The notes under the pieces were generated by a model. The model ran no database searches, was not told the origin of the DNA, and saw only the letters and a list, made by a program, of their open reading frames with translations. From assembly GCA_016718385.1 (NCBI GenBank), contig JADKDK010000006.1, forward strand, positions 310,001 through 374,000: 64,000 nucleotides of DNA, read 5' to 3'. Of the stretch, positions 37,445 through 45,022 are shown piece by piece; within the stretch, counting starts at the first letter, position 1; every line of letters starts with the position of its first letter. The stretch is from Gammaproteobacteria bacterium. Lineage in GTDB: Bacteria; Pseudomonadota; Gammaproteobacteria; Pseudomonadales; UBA5518. The position numbers were made by a program, and so were the translations under genes.

Positions 37445-38494
37445 TCAGAATGTTGCGCCGGCGCCGATCGCGGCATCGTCGGCGAGCACGAAATCCGCCA
37501 CCCGCTGCTTGTGGAAGGCGCGGTCGCCCCAGGCGTTGTCCAGCGTCCACGCGCGCTTGGCGAAGATGTGCAGATCCACTTCCCACGTGTAGCCCATCGC
37601 CCCGTGCACCTGGATGCTGTTGCGCGCTCCGAGCAGCGCGGCCTCGGAGGCGGCGATCTTCGCGTGCGAGACCGAGACGCCCGCGCGGGCCTTGCCGTGC
37701 GCGACGTCATACGCGGCGCGGTGCACCGGCGCCCTGGCGTACTCGAGCTTCACGGCCACGTTCGCCATCAGGTGCTGCACCGCCTGGAAGGTGCCGATCG
37801 CCTGGCCGAACTGCTGGCGATCGCGCGTGTAGGCCACCGAGATCTCGATCATGCGCTGCGCGAGCCCGAGGCACTGCGCCGCGGCGCCGAGCGCGGCGCG
37901 GTTCAGCGCGGCATCGAGCAGCGCGCGGCCGGCGGCGCCGCCGGCGAGCCGCGTGACGGCCGAGGGCGTCCAGTCGACGCGGAACAGCCGGCGCGAGGGA
38001 TCGAGGCACTCGTTGGCGGTGAGCGTGACGTCGGCGCGCGGCACCGCGTGCAGCTCGTCGCCGTGGGCGAGCAGCAGCAGCCCGGCCACGTGCGCGTCGG
38101 CCAGCAGCGGATTGCAGTCGAGGCCGATCGCGAGCCTCGTCTCGCCGGCGGCAATCTTCGGCAGCCATTCGGCGGCAAGCTGCTCGTTGCCGCAATCACG
38201 CAGGCAGGGCACGCCCACCAGCACAGTGTCGATCAGCGGCTCCGGCAGTGCGACGTAGCCGATCTCCTCGGCCAGCAGCACGAAGTCGAGCTCGTTCATG
38301 CCGAGGCCGCCGTGCGCCTCGGGCACCGTGATGCCCGTGAGGCCGAGCTCGGCGAGCTGCGCCCACAGCGCATCCGAGCGCCCGGTATCCGTTTGCCAGG
38401 ACGCGCGGATGCGCTCGGGCGTGACTTCGGCCACGAGGAACTCGCGCACCGTCTGCTGGAACAGTTTCTGGTCGTCGCTGAAGCGGAAATCCAT
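37445..38494 (-). CDS. Acyl-CoA dehydrogenase, short partner subunit, steroid pathway
   Basis: A 349-residue FadE-family protein. ATG 38494 gives MDFRFSDDQKLFQQTVREFLVAEV. The C-terminal signature is IQVHGAMGYTWEVDLHIFAKRAW. It is shorter than canonical dehydrogenases (about 380), with an abbreviated middle domain in the region DELHAVPRADVTLTANECLDP, as in FadE32/FadE33-type subunits. It lies 11 bases after the larger dehydrogenase and probably pairs with it. In mycobacteria FadE32 is needed to degrade the methyl-oxo-octanedioate intermediate. Confidence 0.86.
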   Translation of the reverse strand: MDFRFSDDQKLFQQTVREFLVAEVTPERIRASWQTDTGRSDALWAQLAELGLTGITVPEAHGGLGMNELDFVLLAEEIGYVALPEPLIDTVLVGVPCLRDCGNEQLAAEWLPKIAAGETRLAIGLDCNPLLADAHVAGLLLLAHGDELHAVPRADVTLTANECLDPSRRLFRVDWTPSAVTRLAGGAAGRALLDAALNRAALGAAAQCLGLAQRMIEISVAYTRDRQQFGQAIGTFQAVQHLMANVAVKLEYARAPVHRAAYDVAHGKARAGVSVSHAKIAASEAALLGARNSIQVHGAMGYTWEVDLHIFAKRAWTLDNAWGDRAFHKQRVADFVLADDAAIGAGATF

Positions 38495-38505
38495 GTTCGT
38501 TCCCC

Positions 38506-39672
38506 TTACGCGCGCGGCATGCCGAGCATGCGCTGGGCGATGATGTTGCGCTGGATCTCGTTGGTGCCGGCGTAGATGCTGCCCGACTGCGCGAACAGGA
38601 AACCGTCGAGCCAGTTGCCCACCGCACCGGCGTCCGGCGCGTGCGGCAGCAGCTCGGCGCGCGCGCCGAGGATGCCGAGCGCGGTCTCGTGCATGCGCTG
38701 GTCGAGCTCGGACCAGAAGATCTTGTTGGTGCTCGACTCCTCGCCGATCCTGCCGCCGGCGTTCAGGCGGCTCGCGGTCTGGTAGGTCGTGAGGCAATAG
38801 GCCTCGGCATCCATCCACGCGCGCAGCACCGCGTCACGCACCGTGGGGTCGCGGTCGGCGCTGGCGCGATTGGCCTTGTAGAGCTGCACCAGGCGCGCGG
38901 CGGTCTGCTGGAATCGCGCCGGGCTGCGCAGCATCAGGCCGCGCTCGAAGCCGGCGGTGGCCATCGCCACCTTCCAGCCCTTGCCCTCGTCGCCGAGGCG
39001 GCAGTCCACCGGCACCTTCACGTTGTCGAAGAAGATCTCCGCGAAACCGGGCAGGCCGTCGAGCTGCGGGATCGGGCGCACCGTGATGCCCTCCAGGTTC
39101 AGCGGCACCAGGATGAACGTGAGGCCGTGGTGGCGCTCGGAGGCCGGATCGGTGCGGAACATGCCGAAGCACCAGTCGGCCCACACGGCGCGCGTCGACC
39201 AGGTCTTCTGGCCATTGATAACGTAGTGATCCCCCTGGCGCTCGGCGCGCGCGCGGATCGCCGCCATGTCCGAGCCGGCGCCCGGCTCGGACCAGCCCTG
39301 GCACCACACCTCCTCGCCGGTCGCCATCTTCGGCAGGAAGCGCTTCTTCTGCTCCGCCGTGCCGTATTCCATCAGCGTGGGGCCGAGCAGGAAGATGCCG
39401 TTCTGGTTCACGCGCAGCGGCGCGCCGGCGCGCCAGTACTCCTCCTCGAAGATCAGCCACTCGATCAGGTCGCAGCCGCGCCCGCCGAGTTCCTCGGGCC
39501 AGGTCACCATGCCCCAGCGGCCGGTGTTGAGCCTGGCTTCCCATTCGCGGTGCTGCTCGAAGCCCTCCGCGGTGTCGAAGCTCGCCAGCGGCGCGGCGGG
39601 CACGTTGGCCGCGAGCCATTCGCGCACTTCCTGCCGCAAGGCTTTCTGCTTCTCGGTGTATGCCAGGTCCAT
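38506..39672 (-). CDS. Acyl-CoA dehydrogenase, large-subunit type, steroid pathway
   Basis: A 388-residue FadE-family protein starting MDLAYTEKQKALRQEVREWLAANV. The middle motif WCQGWSEPGAGSDMAAIRARA is intact. The C-terminal SGSIYAGTNEIQRNIIAQRMLG shows YAGT where the catalytic Glu of YEGT is expected. With the 349-residue gene immediately downstream it forms the second heteromeric dehydrogenase pair in the cluster. Confidence 0.88.
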   Translation of the reverse strand: MDLAYTEKQKALRQEVREWLAANVPAAPLASFDTAEGFEQHREWEARLNTGRWGMVTWPEELGGRGCDLIEWLIFEEEYWRAGAPLRVNQNGIFLLGPTLMEYGTAEQKKRFLPKMATGEEVWCQGWSEPGAGSDMAAIRARAERQGDHYVINGQKTWSTRAVWADWCFGMFRTDPASERHHGLTFILVPLNLEGITVRPIPQLDGLPGFAEIFFDNVKVPVDCRLGDEGKGWKVAMATAGFERGLMLRSPARFQQTAARLVQLYKANRASADRDPTVRDAVLRAWMDAEAYCLTTYQTASRLNAGGRIGEESSTNKIFWSELDQRMHETALGILGARAELLPHAPDAGAVGNWLDGFLFAQSGSIYAGTNEIQRNIIAQRMLGMPRA

Positions 39673-39699
39673 GATGCTCGAATCTCCGGGATTTGCGTT

Positions 39700-40458
39700 T
39701 CAGCCGTCGAACTTCGCGTCGCGCTTCTGCACGAAGGCGTCGCGCGCTTCCTGCGAGTCCTTGGTCGTGTACGCCTCCAGCGTGAAGCCCTGTTCGCTGC
39801 GGTACTTGTCCTCGAGGTTGCCGTCCTCGATGCCGTTCAGCGCTTCCTTCGCGAGCCGGATCATCGCCGGGCTCTTCGCCGCGATCTTCGCGGCGATCTC
39901 GCGCGCGGCAGCGCGCAGCTGATCGCGCGGCACCACGCGCTCGATGGCGCCGAGACGGTACGCTTCCTGCGCGTCGATCATCTCGCCGGTGAAGTACATG
40001 TGCCTCACCTTCTGCACCGGGAAAAGCCGCTGCAGGTGCGCGCCACCACCCATCGCGCCACGATCCACCTCGGGTACGCCGAAACGCGCGCATTCGGATG
40101 CCACCACGATGTCCGCCGCGCCGCTGATGCCGATGCCGCCACCCAGCACGAAGCCGTGCACGGCAACGATCACCGGCTTGGGATTCAGGTGCACCGCCTT
40201 GAAAGTGTCGTAGTTGCCCTTGTTCACCTTCACGATCAGGTTGCGATCCGCCGCGAGCTCCTTGATGTCCACGCCCGCGCAGAAGCCGCGCCCCTCGGCC
40301 GCGATGATGATGACGTTGACGTCGTCGTTCCCGCCCAGCGCCTCGATCTCCGCCGCGATCGCCGCCCAGCCCGCGCTGTCAAAAGCATTCACCGGCGGGT
40401 GGTCGAACACCAGCTCCGCGATGCCCTCGCTGATCGTCGTCTTGAATGGTTTGCTCAT
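39700..40458 (-). CDS. echA20: Crotonase-family ring hydrolase EchA20-like
   Basis: A 252-residue crotonase. ATG 40458 (MSKPFKTTISEGIAELVFDHPPVNAF) fits the family; the frame upstream is in repeat DNA. Oxyanion-hole segments are EGRGFCAGVDIKEL and GFVLGGGIGISGAADIVVAS. In the HIP pathway EchA20 hydrolyses the five-membered (D) ring of the indanone-CoA made by IpdF and IpdC. It starts the echA20-FadE-FadE-fadA6 operon, with gaps of 27, 11 and 15 bases. The 623 bases upstream contain repeats and presumably its promoter. Confidence 0.83.
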   Translation of the reverse strand: MSKPFKTTISEGIAELVFDHPPVNAFDSAGWAAIAAEIEALGGNDDVNVIIIAAEGRGFCAGVDIKELAADRNLIVKVNKGNYDTFKAVHLNPKPVIVAVHGFVLGGGIGISGAADIVVASECARFGVPEVDRGAMGGGAHLQRLFPVQKVRHMYFTGEMIDAQEAYRLGAIERVVPRDQLRAAAREIAAKIAAKSPAMIRLAKEALNGIEDGNLEDKYRSEQGFTLEAYTTKDSQEARDAFVQKRDAKFDG

Positions 40459-41081
40459 TGCGATTCTCCTGCACTGATGCTTCTTGCGCTCGCTGGCGCC
40501 CTGGGTCCATTGCGGGCCGGCAAGGGGAGCGCACTGTGTCGGGACACGCCGTGAATCCCCCTCCGGGGCCCGGCCCGAAATCACAGATTTCGGGCGCTCG
40601 GCGGCGCGAAGCAGTGCTTCGCGTGAATCCGCCTCGCCCCTGTAGGCTCGACTGCGGCATCCATGCCGCAGACGGTCCCGTCACAATGTGCTCCCCTCGC
40701 CGTCCTCGACGCCGGTGGCATCCAATGCCAAACCACGTCGCGAACCTATCTCCTCGATTGCGACCAATCAAAGGAAGATGCATAAGTGTTTACCGCTTGC
40801 CTCAGCGGCGACACTCGCCAAGCGCACGTTGCCCGACAGCCCGCAGGTGGCACCGCGCATCGGATCGCTGGAGGGGTTGTATTTGCAGGGACCGTCTGCC
40901 GCAGGGATGCGGCAGTCGAGCCTACAGGGACGTATTCACGGCGTGTCCCTGCGGATACAACCCCTCCAGCGACCCAGCACCGTATCCCCCGCGGTGCAAT
41001 GCAGGCCGCCATAACTGTCGGCATGAATGCCGACCTACGGTGCCGGCCCAGTCGGCATGAATGCCGACCCACGATGCCGAC
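40459..41081. repeat. 623-base intergenic block of nested inverted repeats
   Basis: No gene recognised. A composite element starts at about 40538 (GGGACACGCCGTGAATCC) and carries hairpins CCCGAAAT/ATTTCGGG (40573-40593), CGCGAAG/CTTCGCG (40605-40624) and CTGCGGCAT/ATGCCGCAG (40652-40671), ending GACGGTCCC. A second, inverted copy occupies 40889-40946. It is enclosed by 25-base arms (40866-40890 and 40947-40971, two mismatches). Two REP-like GTCGGCATGAATGCCGAC palindromes follow at 41017 and 41051, and a truncated third at 41074-41087 runs into the ipdC stop. Confidence 0.88.
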
Positions 41082-42149
41082 CTACGGTGCCGGTCCTGCG
41101 CGACGCGCCAGTGCGGCGAGGCACTCCTCGGCCTCGGCGGCGATGCGTGCTATCAGCTCGGCGCAGCTCGGCAGGTCGTCGATCACGCCGGCGACCTGCC
41201 CGCTCGGCAGCACGCCCTCGGCGGGCTTGCCCTCGACCATCGCGCGCTGGATGATCATCGGCGCGTTGGCCGACATGATCGCCTGCGCGGGCGTCAGCCC
41301 GTCCTCGCGTTGCATCGCGATCGCGGATTTCAGCAACTGCGAAATCGTCGCACCGCTGTGCTTGCGGAAGGCCAGCCCGTTGCGCAGCGCGATCAGCAGC
41401 TTCTTCAGCGGCCCGGCGCGCTCGAGCTCGGCGAGAACCTCGTTCATGACCATGCGCTGCGGCATGCCGTCCATCGCCGTCGACACGATGATGTCCGCCG
41501 GATTCTTGCAGGCCACGTAGCGTTCCTTGGTGGCCTGCGGCACCGGGCTGTCGGCGGTCATCAGGAAGCGCGTGCCCATCGCGATGCCCTCGGCGCCCCA
41601 GGCCATGGCCGCGACCAGGCCGCGGCCGTCCTTGAACCCACCCGCAGCGACCACCGGCACCTTCACGCCGCGCACCACCTCGGGCAGCAGCAGCGTGGTG
41701 GGCACCGAGCCGGTGTGGCCCCCGCCCTCGCCGCCCTGCACCGTCACCACGTCGGCGCCGAGCTCCACGGCCTTCACCGCGTGCTTCACCGCGCCCACGG
41801 TCGGCATGCACACGACCCCGGCATCCTTCAACTTGCGGATGAACTCCTTGCCCGGCGAGCGGCTGTAGCTCACCGCGCGCACGCCGTGCTTCACCACGAG
41901 CCCGACGATGTCGGCCGCGTTCGGCTGGTACATGTGGAAGTTCACGCCGAAGGGCTGCTGCGTGAGCTCCTTCGTGCGCAGGATGTCGCGCTCCATCTGC
42001 TCGGCCGGGATCGTGGCACCGGCGAGGAAACCGAAGCCGCCCGCGTTGCAGGTCGCGGCGACCAGCTTCGGGTCGGCTACCCAGCCCATCGCGGTCTGCA
42101 CCACGGGGTAGCGGCAGCCGAGCAGCTCGGTGAGGCGGGTTTGCAGCAT
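41082..42149 (-). CDS. ipdC: Flavin-dependent acyl-CoA reductase IpdC
   Basis: A 355-residue member of the nitronate monooxygenase/2-nitropropane dioxygenase fold. N-terminus MLQTRLTELLGCRYPVVQTAMGWVADPKLVAATCNAGGFGFL; flavin-phosphate motifs VVTVQGGEGGGHTG and VPVVAAGGFKDGRGLVAAMAWGAEGIAMGTRF. Length and context (16 bases after ipdB) match mycobacterial IpdC, which reduces the hydroxy-indanone-CoA so that EchA20 can open the ring. The TAG stop (41082-41084) is contributed by a truncated REP palindrome. Confidence 0.88.
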   Translation of the reverse strand: MLQTRLTELLGCRYPVVQTAMGWVADPKLVAATCNAGGFGFLAGATIPAEQMERDILRTKELTQQPFGVNFHMYQPNAADIVGLVVKHGVRAVSYSRSPGKEFIRKLKDAGVVCMPTVGAVKHAVKAVELGADVVTVQGGEGGGHTGSVPTTLLLPEVVRGVKVPVVAAGGFKDGRGLVAAMAWGAEGIAMGTRFLMTADSPVPQATKERYVACKNPADIIVSTAMDGMPQRMVMNEVLAELERAGPLKKLLIALRNGLAFRKHSGATISQLLKSAIAMQREDGLTPAQAIMSANAPMIIQRAMVEGKPAEGVLPSGQVAGVIDDLPSCAELIARIAAEAEECLAALARRAGPAP

Positions 42150-42165
42150 GATCGCGGGTCCTGGT

Positions 42166-42963
42166 TCAGCGCGCGGTGCGATCGCCGGGCGGGTTGTCCT
42201 TGAGCTCGCGCGCGCGCAGGTTGTGCGGATCCATGCGGCCGATGATCTCGAGCTGCTCCGCGGTGGGCGCCGGCGTGGTGATCACGTCCTCGGGCACGAA
42301 CACAGGGAAGCCGGTGTTCTGCTGCACCTGCTCCACCGTGATGCCCGGATGCAGCGAGCGCAGCCGGATCTGGTGCCCGGGGCCGCCGAAGTCCATCACG
42401 CACAGATCGGTGATCACCAGGCGGATGTCGACCTCGTCGAGGCTGTAGCCCTTCGCGAGGCGCGCCGGGTTGTAGCCGATCGAGGCCACCACGTCGCACT
42501 CGCCATCCTTGAACACGCGCGTGTTGTGCGAGGGCACGAAGAAGGAGTTGGCGTGGCTGATCGAGTTGCCCGGGAAGCCGCGCACGCCCAGCATCATCGC
42601 CTTGGGCCTGGCGTAGTCGCCGATGCACGAGATGTTGGCCTGGCCGAAGCGATCGATCTGCGTCGGCCCGACCATCGCGTGGCGCTTGCCGCCCCAGACG
42701 TTGTCGAAGATGCGCGAGAAGCCCATCCAGGTCTCGTAGGCCGGCTTGAAATCCGCCGCGCGCGGACCGATGGGGTTCGGCGCCGACAGCAGGAAGGCTT
42801 CCGAGTCCGTCATCATCAGGTCGGGGTTCGTGCTCAGCATGCTCAGCGAAGCGGCGAGCCGCGGCAGCGTGCCGATGCCGGTGGCGAGCACCTCGCCGTC
42901 GTTGCGCCAGGCCTCGGAGGCCGCGCAGATCATCAGTTCCGCCAGAGTGTATTCCTGTGCCAT
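42166..42963 (-). CDS. ipdB: CoA-transferase-fold ring hydrolase, beta subunit IpdB
   Basis: A 265-residue beta subunit of the family I CoA-transferase fold. N-terminus MAQEYTLAELMICAASEAWRNDGEVLATGIGTLPRLAASL; middle VIASIGYNPARL-like segment VVASIGYNPARLAKGYSL; and TDLCVMDFGGPG. Despite the fold, the IpdAB complex hydrolyses the six-membered (C) ring of COCHEA-CoA rather than transferring CoA. It is between ipdA (17 bases upstream) and ipdC. Confidence 0.9.
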   Translation of the reverse strand: MAQEYTLAELMICAASEAWRNDGEVLATGIGTLPRLAASLSMLSTNPDLMMTDSEAFLLSAPNPIGPRAADFKPAYETWMGFSRIFDNVWGGKRHAMVGPTQIDRFGQANISCIGDYARPKAMMLGVRGFPGNSISHANSFFVPSHNTRVFKDGECDVVASIGYNPARLAKGYSLDEVDIRLVITDLCVMDFGGPGHQIRLRSLHPGITVEQVQQNTGFPVFVPEDVITTPAPTAEQLEIIGRMDPHNLRARELKDNPPGDRTAR

Positions 42964-42980
42964 CGTCGGTGACCTCTTGC

Positions 42981-43859
42981 TCAGTACGTCGGGAGCGGCA
43001 GCTTGCGGATCGCCTCGACTCCGCCGACCTGCTGCTGGTAGTACGCCTCCGAATCGCCCACGTACTTCTGCACGTAGTCGCTCCAGCCGTTCTCCTGCCC
43101 GGCAGATGCCTGGTATTCCTTGAAGTGCGGCACGTCGAAGCCGTACAGCGGGTTGCAGCTGCTCGGATGCGCGCCGCCGGGGATGTGCACCACGCCGTTG
43201 GTCTCGGAGCGCTCCCAGTAGACGTAGCGCGCCTCCTCGGGCGAGGCGAAGAAGCTGGAGTCGACCAGTTCGTCGCAGCTGACGTAAGTCTTGTCCGCCG
43301 CGCGCGCCATCACGTCGTCCATGTAGTGGTCCGGGCCCTTGATCTGGCAGACACCGCGCGCGTCGGCGCGGTCGACGTGGATCAACGCGGCGTCCAGCTC
43401 GATCGCCGGCATCGCGACCAGCTCGCGGCCGTCGGCGTAGGGCGAGACAATGGTCTTGATCTGCGGGTTGTGGCGCAGCACGTCGGTGCCCAGCCCGATC
43501 TTCGTCGGCAGGAAGGGCACGCGCATCGCGGCGGCGCGCAGGCCCAGCAGATACATGCCCTCGTCGATCTCCATGATCTCGAGCTCGCCCTTCTGCCGCG
43601 CGAGGCGGAAGTACGGCTCGAGCGGGATGAAGTCGAGCGACACGAAGGCGAAGACCACCTTGCGCACCTTGCCGGCCGCGCACAGCATCCCCACGTCGGC
43701 GCCGCCATAGGCAACGACCGTGAGATCCTTCAGGTCGGATCGCAGGATCTCGCGCACCAGCGCCATTGGCTTGCGACGCGGCCCCCAGCCGCCGATGCCG
43801 ATCGTCATGCCGCTCGCGAGCTGCCCGACCACATCTCCTGCACCCATCAGCTTGTTCAT
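42981..43859 (-). CDS. ipdA: CoA-transferase-fold ring hydrolase, alpha subunit IpdA
   Basis: A 292-residue alpha subunit. ATG 43859 is chosen because AGGAGG (43867-43872) lies 7 bases upstream; the 309-residue frame is longer than the family. The CoA-binding region is MTIGIGGWGPRRKPMALVREIL. The glutamate of IDEGMYLLGLRAAA (E100) is the likely counterpart of the catalytic Glu described for the mycobacterial enzyme. With IpdB it cleaves steroid ring C. It is first gene of ipdA-ipdB-ipdC; the AT-rich 146 bases before it are a probable regulatory region. Confidence 0.9.
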   Translation of the reverse strand: MNKLMGAGDVVGQLASGMTIGIGGWGPRRKPMALVREILRSDLKDLTVVAYGGADVGMLCAAGKVRKVVFAFVSLDFIPLEPYFRLARQKGELEIMEIDEGMYLLGLRAAAMRVPFLPTKIGLGTDVLRHNPQIKTIVSPYADGRELVAMPAIELDAALIHVDRADARGVCQIKGPDHYMDDVMARAADKTYVSCDELVDSSFFASPEEARYVYWERSETNGVVHIPGGAHPSSCNPLYGFDVPHFKEYQASAGQENGWSDYVQKYVGDSEAYYQQQVGGVEAIRKLPLPTY

Positions 43860-44005
43860 CGTGAAACCTCCTCGCCTTGGCCGGTCACCGGGCCGGCAGT
43901 ATAAGCTCATTCAACCGAAAACAGTAAAATATCTGGCCGAATTCTACGCATAATGATTCATATCAAGCCGACAAGTCCGGAATTCCCGCGCTGGAATCCA
44001 GTCTG
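43860..44005 (-). promoter_or_regulatory. AT-rich upstream region of ipdABC
   Basis: One of the few AT-rich stretches in the window (43905-43970). It includes ATGATTCAT and the segment GAATTCTACGCAT at 43939-43951, which resembles GAATTTCTGCGCAT at 46693-46706 near fadD3. It could hold the ipdA promoter and an operator for the neighbouring Lrp/AsnC regulators. No KstR2-type box (ACAAG-CTTGT pattern) was seen. Confidence 0.4.
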
Positions 44006-44509
44006 CTACGCATTTTCACTTTCAGCCTCGTACGTGCGCGGCTGCGTCACGATGCGGCTGAGGCGGTAGTCGTGCTTCACGAAACGCGCGCCCAGCGAGC
44101 ACTCGGTGTGGCGCACGCCCGGTATCGTGTGCACCGTGCTGTGCAGGAACTCGCTCAGCTGCTCGGCCGACTGCACCATGGTGATCGCCAGGATGTCGAA
44201 ACGCCCCACCATGATGCCGACAAAGCCGATCTGCGGATGGCGCGCCAGCGCGGCGGCAACCTCGCGGCCCTGGCTGCCGCGATCGACCTCGATCCAGACG
44301 AAGGCGAGCGCCGGATTGGCGAGCTTGCGGATATTGGTGATCGCGGTGATGCGGATCTGGCCCTCGTCCTCCATGCGCTTGATGCGCGCGCGCACGGTGC
44401 CCTCGGTGACGCGCAATTCGTCGGCGATGCGCCGGTTGCTGGTGCGCGCGTCACGCGAGAGGTAATCGAGGATGCGCTGGTCGATCTCGTCGAAACGCCG
44501 TTTAGTCAT
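44006..44509 (-). CDS. Lrp/AsnC-family transcriptional regulator (first of pair)
   Basis: A 167-residue protein. N-terminal helix-turn-helix FDEIDQRILDYLSRDARTSNRRIADELRVTEGTVRARIKRMEDEGQI (about 6-52), then the C-terminal ligand-binding RAM domain (about 65-150, with IGFVGIMVGRFDILAITMV). It starts inside the end of the second regulator gene (8-base overlap). Position between fadD3 and ipdA makes it a likely controller of HIP genes, possibly sensing a CoA intermediate rather than an amino acid. Confidence 0.88.
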   Translation of the reverse strand: MTKRRFDEIDQRILDYLSRDARTSNRRIADELRVTEGTVRARIKRMEDEGQIRITAITNIRKLANPALAFVWIEVDRGSQGREVAAALARHPQIGFVGIMVGRFDILAITMVQSAEQLSEFLHSTVHTIPGVRHTECSLGARFVKHDYRLSRIVTQPRTYEAESENA

Positions 44510-45017
44510 CGAAGGGCACCCAGTCGGGCTGGTTCTTCAGCACATCGACGGCGAGCCCGGTGAGAAGGCGGCGCACCCCCGGGATGTTCACCAGCCGGTC
44601 CGTGACCAGTTCGGCGAGGTGCTCGTGGTCGCGCGCCACCATCAGCAGCTCGATGTCGTGCGTGCCCACGACCAGGCTCACCGAGAACACCTCGGGAATG
44701 CCGGCCAGCGCCTCGGCCACCGCGAGCGCGGGCCGCCCGTCGACCTCGACGCCGACCGCGAGCAGCAGCTCGTAGCCGACCGCTTCGGCGTCGGCGACCG
44801 CGACGACCTTCATCGCGCCGGAAGTCTCGAGCTGGCGCACCCGCGCCCGCACCGCCGACTCGGTGACGCCCAGCGTGTCGGCCAGCGCGCGGAATGCCAT
44901 GCGGCCATCGCCGCGCAGCAACTCGATCAGGCGGCGATCGATCTCGTCGAGCCCCGCCATCTGGCCGAGGCGCGCCTCCCGCTCGGTCGCGGTTGCCGGC
45001 ACCGGCGCCGTGGCCAT
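44502..45017 (-). CDS. Lrp/AsnC-family transcriptional regulator (second of pair)
   Basis: A 171-residue protein. A 20-residue N-terminal extension precedes the HTH GLDEIDRRLIELLRGDGRMAFRALADTLGVTESAVRARVRQLETSG. The RAM domain contains PEVFSVSLVVGTHDIELLMVARD. ATG 45017 lies 5 bases from the fadD3 stop, so fadD3 and both regulators form one operon. The two regulators differ strongly in sequence and overlap in frame, suggesting an obligate hetero-oligomer. Confidence 0.87.
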   Translation of the reverse strand: MATAPVPATATEREARLGQMAGLDEIDRRLIELLRGDGRMAFRALADTLGVTESAVRARVRQLETSGAMKVVAVADAEAVGYELLLAVGVEVDGRPALAVAEALAGIPEVFSVSLVVGTHDIELLMVARDHEHLAELVTDRLVNIPGVRRLLTGLAVDVLKNQPDWVPFDD

Positions 45018-45022
45018 CGGCC

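Noticed and set aside
40459..41081. CRISPR array or insertion sequence in the 41-kb repeat block
   Set aside because: Repeats are inverted rather than regularly spaced direct repeats, and no transposase frame is present.
42166..43859. Plain CoA-transferase (3-oxoadipate or glutaconate type)
   Set aside because: Order ipdA-ipdB-ipdC with echA20, fadA6 and fadD3 homologues and the IDEGMYLLGLRAAA segment fit the ring hydrolase IpdAB better.
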